From Alphaproteobacteria bacterium (GTDB taxonomy: Bacteria; Pseudomonadota; Alphaproteobacteria; Micavibrionales; Micavibrionaceae): DNA of 64,000 nt. A model generated the notes under the pieces. That model did not search any database. It was not told where the DNA came from and saw only the letters and a list, made by a program, of their open reading frames with translations. Positions within the stretch are counted from its first letter, which is position 1. Each line of letters starts with the position of its first letter. Both the position numbers and the translations under genes were made by a program. This document shows positions 1 to 8,558 of this stretch, in pieces. The stretch lies in the NCBI GenBank assembly GCA_016699735.1, contig CP065008.1, positions 1,550,001 through 1,614,000 of the forward strand, given 5' to 3'.

Positions 1-34
1 CACGCAAAAAATCATCGTAAGTGATGGCGCTCAT
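1..34 (-). CDS. possible 5' end of a gene running off the window
   Basis: On the minus strand an ATG at 34 opens a frame that reads MSAITYDDFLR and runs off the left edge. The few residues resemble the start of CsaA/tRNA-binding (OB-fold) proteins, which commonly begin ITYEDFxKVDIRVG. It would be the next gene downstream of the phasin, 33 bases away. There is no clear Shine-Dalgarno sequence and only 11 codons are visible, so this is a weak call. Confidence 0.25.
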   Translation of the reverse strand, partial: MSAITYDDFLR

Positions 35-67
35 ATTATCGAAATAAAGAGGTGCAAAAGATAGAAC

Positions 68-541
68 CTAAGCAGCCTTCTTTCCATCTTCAGTTCCGTC
101 AGCCTCTTCGGCTTTCTCAATAGCGTCCTTCATTTCCCTGAGGCTGGCGGAAAGCCGTCTGTTGAGGACACTGGACGTATCCGTATTGCTCTTGCGGACC
201 AGTTCCCCGATCTCGCTCATGCCTGCCAAGGTCTTTTCATAGCTCTTTTTAAAAAGCTCGGCGTTGCGGGCGAGCTTGTCTTCGGGCTTTCCCTCCTTCA
301 TGAGTTCGGAGGTCATCGAGGATTGCTCACGGATAATCTGCGAAATGATTTCGGCCTGACGCGTTGCAATCGACTGAAAGCTTTGAAAAACGATCTGCTG
401 GGCTTCGGAAAAAGTCTGTAGATTGCGGCGCTGGGTTTCAATCAGCCGCCCGATATCAAAAGGAAATTTTCCAAAATTTTCAAAGGACTTAAAAAGATCG
501 CTTGTTTGAAAAGGAGTGTTACAATTTTTTTCCTGTGCCAT
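68..541 (-). CDS. phasin family protein
   Basis: A 157-residue, almost entirely helical, charged protein with the phasin layout. A short N-terminal segment (FPFDIGRLIETQRRNLQTF) is followed by amphipathic helix rich in Gln, Ala, Ser and Glu, and the tail is acidic then lysine/alanine-rich. Phasins coat polyhydroxyalkanoate granules and limit their size. The start at 541 (MAQEKN) is preferred because AGAGG lies a few bases upstream; the frame can be extended to 607, but that extension reads as a spurious hydrophobic leader. The gene is far from the phaRCAB cluster (10.7-14.5 kb), as is common. Family assignment rests on composition and the N-terminal motif. Confidence 0.8.
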   Translation of the reverse strand: MAQEKNCNTPFQTSDLFKSFENFGKFPFDIGRLIETQRRNLQTFSEAQQIVFQSFQSIATRQAEIISQIIREQSSMTSELMKEGKPEDKLARNAELFKKSYEKTLAGMSEIGELVRKSNTDTSSVLNRRLSASLREMKDAIEKAEEADGTEDGKKAA

Positions 542-634
542 GGGAACCTCTGGAGCAAAAAATGCGCTGATAAATAAAACGCTAAGTTTTATAGGGTTTA
601 AAGTCAAGGTGTTTAATGTCCGGTAAAAGAAGAG

Positions 635-649
635 TTAACAGAAAATTAA
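635..649. promoter_or_regulatory. candidate CtrA box (TTAA-N7-TTAA)
   Basis: The sequence TTAACAGAAAATTAA is a perfect match to the alphaproteobacterial CtrA consensus TTAA-N7-TTAA. It lies between the divergent phasin and histidine kinase genes, 124 bases upstream of the kinase start and 94 bases upstream of the phasin start. Further TTAA half-sites follow at about 668-700, in AT-rich DNA where chance matches are more likely. Confidence 0.5.
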
Positions 650-772
650 GACGCCGTAATGAAAGTTAAACAAGTTTTCTTAATTTAAAACATTTAGCAA
701 ACTTTTAACGCCTTTAGTGCACGTTAGGGAGGGCACTCACGTTTCAAAACCTTCGCATAAAGAAGGACGCGC

Positions 773-3376
773 ATGAGAAAGAAATTTAAACCGAAGGGAA
801 AGGGCAGCGCCGGATCGCGCCGCGGCTTGTGGCTGACCTCCGGTTTGGCGCAGGCGATGGTGCTGCTGAACGGGGTTATTCTGACCGCAACCGCCTTCTA
901 CATTCTTCATATTTTCATCAAAGGCATGACGACGGAGGAATACCGCGCAGCCGCCCAGGATGCCGGACGTGTTTTTGTTGAGGGCATTTCGGACCAGGAA
1001 AATTCAATACGGCTGGTGTCCAGCGTTCTATTGATCTCAACCAACAAAAATGAATCGTTGCTGGCTGAACAGATTCGAAGGAATGTCCCGGGATTAAGCC
1101 ACTTCGATCAGGTCATCTGGATTTACGAAGCCTCCCCCGGTAAATGGAGCTACAAGACCCTTTATGAATCACAATATGTCAGTAACAAGCAGGCCAGCTA
1201 CCATCTGGTTCCAAGTCAGACCCTGGTGACAAAAATCGTCCAGGAAAAATTTTTTGAGAATGACAGTCTGCGCGTAATGTCGGATCTGCCCGGAATGAAT
1301 TATGTTGAGACCAAATCCTCGCCGCCGACGATGGCGCGCCCCTTCTCCTTCGTAAAAGTTGTAAAAAAGAACAGCTCAAGGGATGGCGTAATTTTTGGAA
1401 TATCCCGGCCAGAAAAATTAATTGATCAAAGCTGGCTTGACCAGCAAAACGCGGTGTCCAACCTCACGATCAAGGATATCGCCGCCGAGCGGAATATCTA
1501 TAACATGGAGAATGACCGGGACGGCAGTCAGACTGTCGCCTATGACCAGGATTACAACCTCTCGGTCGGGGACAGCGAATGGAAAATTGTCATGCAGTTC
1601 AGCAAAAAGACAAACATGCTGTATATCGAGCAGATGCCCTTTCTGATTTTATTTTTCGGAATGGCCCTGACCGTGATCGGCACGTTGTTCGTCCGCAATA
1701 ACCATAAGCAGGCGCAACGTGTGTCGCTCATGAACAAGGCGCTGGAACAGAAAAATGTCGAATTGGAAACGGAGATATCGGAAAGGGAGCGCCTGAATAC
1801 GGCCCTGATCAAGGCCGATAAGGAAAACCGCGCTGTCATCGATTCTGTCAGCGATATTATTTTTGAGACGGATACGGACGGGAAGCTTCTCTTCCTCAGT
1901 GCAACTTGGAGGAAAATTACAGGTTTTGATATTGAACGCTCGAAGGGAAACAATCTGTTCTCCATGCTCAACCCCGAAGATCAGTCCAAGCAGAAAAAGG
2001 AATTCGATATGATGGTCAGGGGCCAAAAACAGGCCTACCGGACCTTTACCCGCCTGCGGACGGCCGAGGGCACGTTCCGCTCAGTAGAATTGGCGGTGTC
2101 CATGATTCGTCAGGACGAAAACAAAAATCTGCGTGTTGTAGGGACCATTACCGATGTGGAGGAACGCCGTCGGGCCGAGCGGGCCTTGGCCGAAGCGGAA
2201 AAGAAATACCGGACGATCGTAGAAAACGCTGCTGGCGGTCTTTATCAGTTGACCCCTGAAGGAATTTATCTCAGCGCCAACCCCTCCATGGCACGCATTC
2301 TGGGCTACAAGGGCGTAGAAGAGCTTCTGCGCGAAGTCAAGAATGCCAACGGCGCGGTATACATCGACAAGGAAGAGCGGGAGTCCTTCGTCAACGCGCT
2401 GATGCGGGCCGGACAGATCAACGGCTACGAAACGCAGGTCTATAAAAAGGGCGGCGCAAAAATCTGGGTTAGTGAGAATATCCGGTGCGTAAAAGATGAA
2501 ATGCAGAATATTCTATATTTTGAAGGCAGCATGGAGGATATCACCAAGCGCAAGGAGGCGGAATTGGCGCTCCGCGAGGCAAAAGTTCATTCCGACATGG
2601 CCAACCGCTCGAAAACCGAGTTTATCGCCAATATGAGCCACGAGTTGCGGACACCGCTCAACGCGATTATCGGCTTTTCCGAGATCATGAAAAACGAGGT
2701 GATGGGGCCGCTCGGCGCAGATATGTATCGGGATTATGTGAAAGATATTCACAAGAGCGGCAGGGGGCTTCTGAAAATCATCAACGAAATCCTTGATATA
2801 TCAAAAATCGAATCCGGAGACAGGGAGCTGAACGAGAGCGAATTTCCCTTCGTCCCGCTGGTTGAGACCTGCATTGACCTTCATAAAGCGAAGACACAGG
2901 ATAAACGGATCACCGTGGCCAATAATGCCAAGGATCTGCCTTACCTGATTGGTGAGGAGTTGGCCGTAAAGCAGATTATTGCGAATATCTACTCCAACGC
3001 CGTAAAATTTACGCCCGAAAGCGGCCGGATCACGCTGATGTCGGCGTTCGATCATGACGGCTCACTGAGATTTTCGATTTCCGATACCGGCGTTGGCCTG
3101 ACCAAGGACGAAATCCAGAAAGCGCTCTCGCCTTTCGGCCAGATCGACAACGCGCTCGATCGCTCAGGATCGGGAGCGGGGCTGGGTCTGACCCTTTCTA
3201 AATCCATGATGAAGCTTCATGGCGGCGATTTAGAAATCTTATCGGAAAAGGGCATCGGAACGACCGTCAGTCTGATTTTCCCACCCGAGCGCGTCTCCCA
3301 TAAGGATAAGAAGGACAGTCCGCCGACATTATCAGTGTCTGGGAAAATCGACCTTAACGCCCCTGTCAAACGTTAG
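773..3376 (+). CDS. membrane-bound PAS sensor histidine kinase (PleC/DivJ-like core)
   Basis: An 867-residue hybrid-type sensor without a receiver domain. A transmembrane segment at about 23-50 and another at 288-307 bracket a periplasmic sensory region that looks CHASE-like. A coiled linker follows, then two PAS domains (about 350-470 and 478-600), a HisKA domain with the H-box SHELRTPLNAIIGFSEIM (phospho-accepting His623), and an HATPase domain with N, G1 (DTGVGL) and G2 (GSGAGLGLTLS) boxes. The HisKA stretch with GPLG and YVKDIHKSG is typical of the alphaproteobacterial PleC/DivJ/PdhS group, which phosphorylates or dephosphorylates response regulators such as DivK and PleD. No response regulator gene is adjacent. 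The start is preceded by AAGGAC. A CtrA box lies upstream. The gene ends convergently with recX, overlapping by 3 bases. Confidence 0.88.
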   Translation: MRKKFKPKGKGSAGSRRGLWLTSGLAQAMVLLNGVILTATAFYILHIFIKGMTTEEYRAAAQDAGRVFVEGISDQENSIRLVSSVLLISTNKNESLLAEQIRRNVPGLSHFDQVIWIYEASPGKWSYKTLYESQYVSNKQASYHLVPSQTLVTKIVQEKFFENDSLRVMSDLPGMNYVETKSSPPTMARPFSFVKVVKKNSSRDGVIFGISRPEKLIDQSWLDQQNAVSNLTIKDIAAERNIYNMENDRDGSQTVAYDQDYNLSVGDSEWKIVMQFSKKTNMLYIEQMPFLILFFGMALTVIGTLFVRNNHKQAQRVSLMNKALEQKNVELETEISERERLNTALIKADKENRAVIDSVSDIIFETDTDGKLLFLSATWRKITGFDIERSKGNNLFSMLNPEDQSKQKKEFDMMVRGQKQAYRTFTRLRTAEGTFRSVELAVSMIRQDENKNLRVVGTITDVEERRRAERALAEAEKKYRTIVENAAGGLYQLTPEGIYLSANPSMARILGYKGVEELLREVKNANGAVYIDKEERESFVNALMRAGQINGYETQVYKKGGAKIWVSENIRCVKDEMQNILYFEGSMEDITKRKEAELALREAKVHSDMANRSKTEFIANMSHELRTPLNAIIGFSEIMKNEVMGPLGADMYRDYVKDIHKSGRGLLKIINEILDISKIESGDRELNESEFPFVPLVETCIDLHKAKTQDKRITVANNAKDLPYLIGEELAVKQIIANIYSNAVKFTPESGRITLMSAFDHDGSLRFSISDTGVGLTKDEIQKALSPFGQIDNALDRSGSGAGLGLTLSKSMMKLHGGDLEILSEKGIGTTVSLIFPPERVSHKDKKDSPPTLSVSGKIDLNAPVKR

Positions 3377-4002
3377 GCATCTGAAGAGTTAACATCCTTC
3401 TCCAAAACTCTCTGGGCAATATCATACGAAAACCCGGCTCTTGCGAGAGCACCAAGGTCTTTCCTGAGATATTCAGGGCGCAGCTCTTGCGGGCGGTAGG
3501 GGCCGATTTTCTTTCGGCGTATAAAACGCAAGGCCGCCTCGATCTCCGTATCTTCAGCAGTCTTCCCATCGTTTTCGCGATAAGCTTCCAGTGCAGACGA
3601 GATTTGCTCCAGGGATAAACGTTTTGAAACAAGCTTCGCACGGATATATTTTTCCGAGCGCCCTTGGCGCATGAGGCTGGCAACCGCGCCGTTCACATAG
3701 CTCTCATCGTTCAAAAGCCCTGACGCCTCGAAAACGCCCGCTAAACGCTCCACCATCGCCTTGCAGGCACCCATGTCCTGATCGGTGTGATGTTGGCAGG
3801 AGCGCCGGACCTTTCGCATCATGACGCTTTTAAAGTGGGCTTTGCTGGCGGCAAACCTCTGCAGGTAATATAAACCGGAATTGTGGAGATATGTTTCCGT
3901 AATCTTCTTGGGTGGCCGCTTCTCGGCGCGTGAAGAGTTGGAACTTTTATGATTGACCGGACGGGGCTGTGCTTTATGCTCTGCGGGTTCCATAAAGAAC
4001 AT
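3373..4002 (-). CDS. recX: RecX family regulatory protein
   Basis: A 209-residue protein with the three-helix repeats of RecX, clearest in the last third (LARAGFSYDIAQRVLEKD) and in the YIRAKLVSKRLS segment. RecX binds the RecA filament and modulates its activity. A basic, low-complexity N-terminal region of about 50 residues precedes the conserved part. Starts at 4002 or 3993 are both possible (MFFMEP). The gene is convergent with the histidine kinase (stop codons overlap) and divergent from the ABC permease, with only 20 bases between the two start codons. It is not next to recA, which is usual for many alphaproteobacteria. Confidence 0.8.
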   Translation of the reverse strand: MFFMEPAEHKAQPRPVNHKSSNSSRAEKRPPKKITETYLHNSGLYYLQRFAASKAHFKSVMMRKVRRSCQHHTDQDMGACKAMVERLAGVFEASGLLNDESYVNGAVASLMRQGRSEKYIRAKLVSKRLSLEQISSALEAYRENDGKTAEDTEIEAALRFIRRKKIGPYRPQELRPEYLRKDLGALARAGFSYDIAQRVLEKDVNSSDA

Positions 4003-4022
4003 TCTACAGCAGGTTCAGCAGG

Positions 4023-4832
4023 ATGCAAATATCTCAGGCGGCATTAGGCGAAAGACGGATCAGGGGCATCAACAAAATCGGCCTCTACACGTTGGTCCGA
4101 AAGGAGGTTGAGCGGTTTCTGAAAGTCTATACCCAGACTTTGATCGCGCCGGCCGTGACAACATTGCTATTCTATACCGTCTTTGCTCTTGCGTTCGGGG
4201 GGCTGGAGCGCAAGATGGAAGACGGCCTGTCCTACCTGTCATTCCTCGCTCCGGGGCTGATCATGATGGCCATGGCCCAGAACGCTTTCTCCAACACCTC
4301 ATCCTCTTTGGTGATATCTAAGATACAGGGAAACATCGTTGATCTACTCATGCCGCCGCTCTCCGCAGGTGAAATTTTAACGGGTTATATGCTGGGGTCC
4401 GTCATACGCGGGCTGGCCGTAGGCCTATCGACGCTGATTGTCCTGTCGCTGTTTGTATCGGTCAGCATACATTCCATCGCCGCAATTCTGATTTTTGCCG
4501 TGCTGGGAACGCACATGATGGGGGCGCTCGGCGTTGTGGCAGGCATCTGGTCGGAGAAATTTGACCAGATCGCCGCCTTCACCAATTTCATCGTGACACC
4601 ATTGACCTTTTTGTCTGGCACGTTTTACAGAATAGATATTTTGCCCGAAGCGTGGCGCTTTGCGGCCTATCTGAACCCGTTCTTTTATATGATAGACGGT
4701 TTCCGTTACGGCTTTATCGGCCATGCCGACGGAAGTTTGCTGGCAGGCATCAGTATACTACTGCTTGTCAATTTTGGGTTGACCGTTCTGGCGTACCGTA
4801 TGTTAAAAACCGGATATAAGATCAAAAGCTAG
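4023..4832 (+). CDS. ABC-2 type transporter permease
   Basis: A 269-residue inner-membrane protein with about six hydrophobic segments and the ABC-2 family pattern: an N-terminal helix preceded by RKEVERFLKVYTQT, a long periplasmic loop with the LAPGLIMMAMAQNAF segment, and FLSGTFYRIDILP before the last helices. This is the membrane half of an ABC exporter of the drug, polysaccharide or lipid type; the substrate cannot be told. No ATPase gene is next to it here, so its partner must be elsewhere. A Shine-Dalgarno-like GCAGG lies very close to the ATG, and the first 15 residues may be over-called. Confidence 0.85.
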   Translation: MQISQAALGERRIRGINKIGLYTLVRKEVERFLKVYTQTLIAPAVTTLLFYTVFALAFGGLERKMEDGLSYLSFLAPGLIMMAMAQNAFSNTSSSLVISKIQGNIVDLLMPPLSAGEILTGYMLGSVIRGLAVGLSTLIVLSLFVSVSIHSIAAILIFAVLGTHMMGALGVVAGIWSEKFDQIAAFTNFIVTPLTFLSGTFYRIDILPEAWRFAAYLNPFFYMIDGFRYGFIGHADGSLLAGISILLLVNFGLTVLAYRMLKTGYKIKS

Positions 4833-4844
4833 GAAATAATAAGG

Positions 4845-5459
4845 TTGAAAATGATACGAACAGTAAGAAAAAACCTGCGTAGGCACACTCTTCTGCTGAC
4901 CTGCGGTGCGTTATTGGTCCTTACGGGATGCACGACCACACAAGCCCCGCCGCCCGAGCGGATGACCTTCGATACGCTTCAGCCATTCCCGCTCTATGTG
5001 GCCTCTTATGAAATCCAGAACCAGACCGCGCCGATGCTCGGCTTTGCGGATGAGAGCGTTGATGTCGGTTTTGTCGCGTCCGTGAACAAGACCGTAGACG
5101 ACTACCTGCAACACCGCTTCTCGGCGGTCGGAACCAACGGCAAATTTTTGGCCGTTCTCAAGGAGGCATCCGTCAAAAGCAGTGTCCTGCCTTCGGACAA
5201 CAAGTTCGGCGCATGGATGGAAGTCGATAAGCGTGACCGCTTCGATATGAAGGTCGTCGTCCACATGGCCATCTTCGGCGTGGGGAGTTACGAAAAAAGG
5301 GGGATCGACGTCGTGGCAAACAGGATGCTGACGGTCCCCGAACACGTAACACTCGCCGAGCGCGAAAGGCTTCAGATGGAGGCATTGGATAACTTGATAG
5401 ACGATCTCGACGCGTCCATCCAGCAGGTCTTGAAGGAGGATTTTCAGGTCTTGCGCTGA
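4845..5459 (+). CDS. putative outer-membrane lipoprotein, unknown function
   Basis: A 204-residue protein with a basic N-terminus, a hydrophobic stretch and a lipobox (LVLTGC, Cys about residue 28), so it should be processed by signal peptidase II. The mature part begins with a Pro-rich linker, and the rest is mixed alpha/beta (YVASYEIQNQTAP, DDYLQHRF, VVVHMAIFG, DASIQQVLKEDFQ). I do not recognise the family. It starts 12 bases after the ABC permease gene and may be co-transcribed with it. Its transcript ends at the terminator shared with the convergent OmpA-like gene. Confidence 0.75.
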   Translation: MKMIRTVRKNLRRHTLLLTCGALLVLTGCTTTQAPPPERMTFDTLQPFPLYVASYEIQNQTAPMLGFADESVDVGFVASVNKTVDDYLQHRFSAVGTNGKFLAVLKEASVKSSVLPSDNKFGAWMEVDKRDRFDMKVVVHMAIFGVGSYEKRGIDVVANRMLTVPEHVTLAERERLQMEALDNLIDDLDASIQQVLKEDFQVLR

Positions 5460-5482
5460 CACTAAGATCAGGCCAGAAAGCA

Positions 5483-5515
5483 AAAAAAGTGCGGGAGATT
5501 ATCCCGCACTTTTTT
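5483..5515. terminator. bidirectional rho-independent terminator
   Basis: An A-run, a 9-bp GC-rich stem (AGTGCGGGA / TCCCGCACT) with a GATTA loop, and a T-run. The A- and T-runs flank the stem symmetrically, so the hairpin can stop transcription from both convergent genes (lipoprotein at 4845-5459 and OmpA-like at 5537-6412). Confidence 0.92.
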
Positions 5516-5536
5516 GCTGTTCGTTGCGTATCTCTC

Positions 5537-6412
5537 TTATTTAAAAGTGATATTGGCGCGGCGGTTGGCCGGTTCGCGCACATTGTCCGGGGTGGGGACA
5601 AGAAGTTCATCCTCGCCGCGGCTTTCGATATTGATCAGGTTCTCGGGAACGCCGAGCTTCACAAGCGCGTCACGTACGGCAGTGGCGCGTTTGAACGCCA
5701 GACGCTGGTTGTAATCGGAGGCGCCGGATGTATCGGCATGACCCTGAATATTAACCTGCGCGGGGGTATTCTTGGACACTTCCTTGGCCACAGCTTCCAG
5801 AACGCTGTTCGCGCTGGTGCTGATATCAAAGGCATCCCAGTTGAAGAACACCAAGTACATGGCCTCTTCGGGGATCATCGGAGGAGGCTCGTCAGCGGCC
5901 ACGGGCTGCGGCCCCTGCTGGACCAGACCCTCAAGTTCGTTCATAGCATCCAGAAAACCCTTCTTACAGCTAAGGATATCCTTGGTCTGCCAATTCTCTT
6001 CCTGCTGCTCGATCCAGCAGTCATAATTCACTTGCGCTTTGGCGGCAGTGGCAGGGGCAATCTCGCGTCCGCCAAGATCAAAGGCAACGACAAGGCGCCC
6101 GCGGGCGGCGCCCAGTTCCTTGATATGCTCCTCGCTCAGGTTCCAGTCATTGACAGGCTCGGGCATCACGCTCTCGCCGGAGGCGGAAGCCAGACCCTTG
6201 CGGGCGAAGTGCAGAGCATCGGGATAATCGAACATATCCTTAAGTTCGCGGTTCGCGAACGTCTTGTATTCGGTGGCAAGAGCCTGCGTAAAGGGGCTGC
6301 CGACGGCTTTCGCCTCATTCAGGGCATCGACCTCACTGTAAACGTCGAAAACGGTACATCCGCTTAAAGCGATCATACCTGTGACTAGAAGAAGATTACG
6401 CAAGGATTTCAT
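5537..6412 (-). CDS. OmpA-family lipoprotein
   Basis: A 291-residue protein with a lipobox signal peptide (IALSGC) and a C-terminal OmpA domain of about 105 residues (FFNWDAFDIS, VNIQGHADTSG, YNQRLAFKRATAVRDAL, ENLINIESRGEDE, NRRANITF). This domain binds the diaminopimelate residue of peptidoglycan and tethers the outer membrane to the wall. The Asp and Arg of the binding pocket (GHADTSG, NRRANI) are present. The middle region (about 30-180) is not recognised. The start at 6412 (MKSLRN) has AAGGGGG upstream and is preferred to the longer frame from 6439. Confidence 0.87.
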   Translation of the reverse strand: MKSLRNLLLVTGMIALSGCTVFDVYSEVDALNEAKAVGSPFTQALATEYKTFANRELKDMFDYPDALHFARKGLASASGESVMPEPVNDWNLSEEHIKELGAARGRLVVAFDLGGREIAPATAAKAQVNYDCWIEQQEENWQTKDILSCKKGFLDAMNELEGLVQQGPQPVAADEPPPMIPEEAMYLVFFNWDAFDISTSANSVLEAVAKEVSKNTPAQVNIQGHADTSGASDYNQRLAFKRATAVRDALVKLGVPENLINIESRGEDELLVPTPDNVREPANRRANITFK

Positions 6413-6591
6413 AATGATTGCCCCCTTAAATAAAAGCAAAGCCAGAGAGTATACTTATGACAGTTATCAACCAACTTACACACCATTGTAAAACTGTCCA
6501 TTACAGTTTTTATATCCAGAACAATGTAATGTAAAGCTTAGTTTATGATTTTTAATCATTTTGATGGGTTCAGAAAATGAAAAGAGCTTTT

Positions 6592-6642
6592 TTGCATTGC
6601 ACAATAATAAGGAACGCATATAATTTTTGCTGTGGTGCACAA
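6592..6642 (+). promoter_or_regulatory. two TGCA-centred palindromic elements, candidate PhaR operators
   Basis: TTGCATTGCACAA (6592-6604) and TTGCTGTGGTGCACAA (6627-6642) lie just upstream of the PfpI-like gene. Similar words (TGCACAA next to CTGCAGCAA) sit between phaR and the phaC-like gene at 11263-11280. PhaR-type repressors are known to bind TGC/GCA-rich dyads in front of PHA genes. The link is by motif resemblance only. Nothing else recognisable is in the 245-base gap 6413-6657. Confidence 0.35.
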
Positions 6643-6657
6643 AATTAGGAGACTCCC

Positions 6658-7260
6658 ATGAGAATACTCGCTGAAAAACCAAGGAAAGCTGCCTTTCTCA
6701 TAGACAATGGTTTCTCTGAAATCGACTTCGCCGATTCGTCTTCGGTTCTGGAGAAGGAAGGCTTTTTCATAAAGACTATCGGCACGGGAAGTGAGGCGGT
6801 TCGGGCATGGAGCGCAGGGAATTGGGGCGGAACTTATGCCATTTCGGCGGCCCTTCCGAACGCGCACCACTCGGACTATGACGTGCTTGTAGTTCCGGGG
6901 GGGCGCAGGAGCGTTGAAAAACTTAAGCTGAACCGTGGCGTCCCGGCCTTTATTCAAGGGTTCGTTTCATCAGGGCGACCGATAATAGTATATAACAGCG
7001 CCGTTGATCTGCTTCTGTCCCATAATCTTCTCAAGGGAAGGACAGTGAGCGCACCCCGGAGATTGGTAAGTTATATTGAGCAGGCAGACGGAGCATGGAC
7101 AGACAAGCCATCAGCGGTCAGCGGGGGAATTCTGTCCCTCACCCGTCAGGAGACGGGATTTTCGGTCGAGATCAGAGCTTTCCTCAAGAAGCTCAGTGTT
7201 TTGGAATCTAAGGGGCAGAAATCTTCTGCTATCGCGCAGGGTAGCCACAAAGCCGCTTGA
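6658..7260 (+). CDS. DJ-1/PfpI-like protein lacking the catalytic cysteine
   Basis: A 200-residue protein with the DJ-1/PfpI (type 1 glutamine amidotransferase-like) fold pattern: a KAAFLIDNGFSEIDF first strand with the conserved Glu, YDVLVVPGG, and the strand after SSGRPI. In active family members this strand reads AICHG, with the nucleophilic Cys; here it reads VYNSA, so Cys becomes Asn and the neighbouring His becomes Ser. The downstream LLLSHNLLKGRTVSAP still aligns with the LLIxAGLLKGRxVTAY block. It is therefore probably not an enzyme of the usual type. AGGAG stands 8 bases before the ATG. The upstream elements resemble those at phaR, so control with PHA genes is possible. Confidence 0.72.
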   Translation: MRILAEKPRKAAFLIDNGFSEIDFADSSSVLEKEGFFIKTIGTGSEAVRAWSAGNWGGTYAISAALPNAHHSDYDVLVVPGGRRSVEKLKLNRGVPAFIQGFVSSGRPIIVYNSAVDLLLSHNLLKGRTVSAPRRLVSYIEQADGAWTDKPSAVSGGILSLTRQETGFSVEIRAFLKKLSVLESKGQKSSAIAQGSHKAA

Positions 7261-7314
7261 TTTTTTGGCAGGACGCCCCTATTTAAAACACGCAGTACCA
7301 TAGAGGGGGCAAAT

Positions 7315-8419
7315 ATGCGCGCAGAAATTCAAGCGGTTGTCAGCGATATTGAAGAATCGCTCGAACTGCTGAGGAGGAATCTTTGACTGGGAAGCTTCGC
7401 TCCTCCGCCTTGAAGAATTAAACAGTCTCGCCGAAACCCCCGATCTCTGGTCGAACCCTGAAAAAGCGCAAAAACTCATGCGTGAGCGCACACAGGTCGC
7501 CAGCGCCATAGACTCTGTCCGTGCGATCGAGGGGCGGTTAAGCGATAATATTGGCTTGCTGGAACTGGCGGAACTCGAAAATGACTCGGCTATGGTCGAG
7601 GAAACCGAGAAGGCGCTGGACGAGCTTCAGGTCTTCGCCCGCCGCAAGCGTATGGAAAGCCTTCTCAGCGGTGAGGCGGACAACAACGATGCCTACCTTC
7701 AGGTCAACGCAGGGGCAGGGGGCACCGAGGCGCAGGACTGGGGGGAAATACTGGCGCGGATGTATATGCGCTGGGCCGAACAGCATAACTACAAGGTCAG
7801 TATCATCGAAAGAAGCGACGGCGAGGAGGCGGGCCTCAAATCCTGCACCATGAAAATCGAGGGACCGCAGGCCTATGGCTGGTTGAAGACGGAAACGGGC
7901 GTCCACCGTCTGGTCAGGATATCGCCCTTCGACTCCAACGCCCGCCGCCACACCAGCTTCGCATCCATATCGGTCTCCCCGATCATCGACGATGAAATTA
8001 ACATCGTCGTTGAGGACAAGGATTTGCGCGTGGATACCTACCGCTCCAGCGGCAAGGGCGGGCAGCACGTCAACACGACCGACAGCGCCGTGCGCCTCAC
8101 CCACATCCCGAGCGGCATCGCCGTGGCCTGTCAGGCCGGCCGCTCCCAGCACCAGAACAAGGCCGAGGCTCTAAGATTGCTCAAGGCCAAGCTCTATGAG
8201 GCCGAACTGAACCGGCGGGAGGAACAGGCGGCCAAGGATCATGGCGAAAAGACCGACATCGGTTGGGGGCATCAAATTCGCTCTTACGTGTTGCAACCCT
8301 ACCAGATGATCAAGGATGTCAGGACCGGGGTCGAAACCTCGAACACCCAGGCGGTTCTGGATGGCGATCTGGATTCTTTTCTGGAAGCCTCTCTGGCTCA
8401 GGGCGCGGGCAGACGCTAA
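7315..8419 (+). CDS. prfB: peptide chain release factor 2 (programmed +1 frameshift)
   Basis: RF2 recognises UAA and UGA and releases the finished peptide. The gene is split in two frames. Codons 7315-7383 encode 23 residues and end at an in-frame TGA (7384-7386). After slipping +1 at CTT, translation continues with GAC TGG GAA and runs to 8419, giving about 367 residues, the normal RF2 length. The second frame shows the codon-recognition tripeptide SPF (RISPFDSNARRHTSF) and the peptidyl-tRNA hydrolysis motif GGQ (SSGKGGQHVNTTDSAVRLTH). An A/G-rich ribosome-binding site precedes the ATG. Annotation pipelines may truncate this gene to start at 7478 or call it a pseudogene; it is intact. Confidence 0.96.
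7371..7387 (+). promoter_or_regulatory. RF2 autoregulatory +1 frameshift site
   Basis: An internal Shine-Dalgarno-like GAGGAGG (7371-7377) lies 3 bases before CTT TGA C (7381-7387). This is the classical prfB arrangement: low RF2 slows termination at the UGA and favours the +1 slip. It differs from the common AGGGGGTATCTTTGAC in the bases before CTT but keeps the slippery CTT-TGA-C. Confidence 0.93.
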
Positions 8420-8558
8420 ACTCATCCACAGAATAAGAAAAAACTAAAAAAATCAGTTATTTCAGTCTTATATAAGGCTTTGTGAAATAATATTTGAGAA
8501 TTATGGTCAAAAGTGTATGATTTGACGGTTATTTCGTAAATCAAACACAGTGAGTCCC

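Noticed and set aside
5489..6367. Long open frame on the plus strand opposite the OmpA-like gene
   Set aside because: It is the antisense shadow of the OmpA lipoprotein gene, which has a signal peptide, a ribosome-binding site and a full OmpA domain; the plus-strand product has no recognisable pattern.
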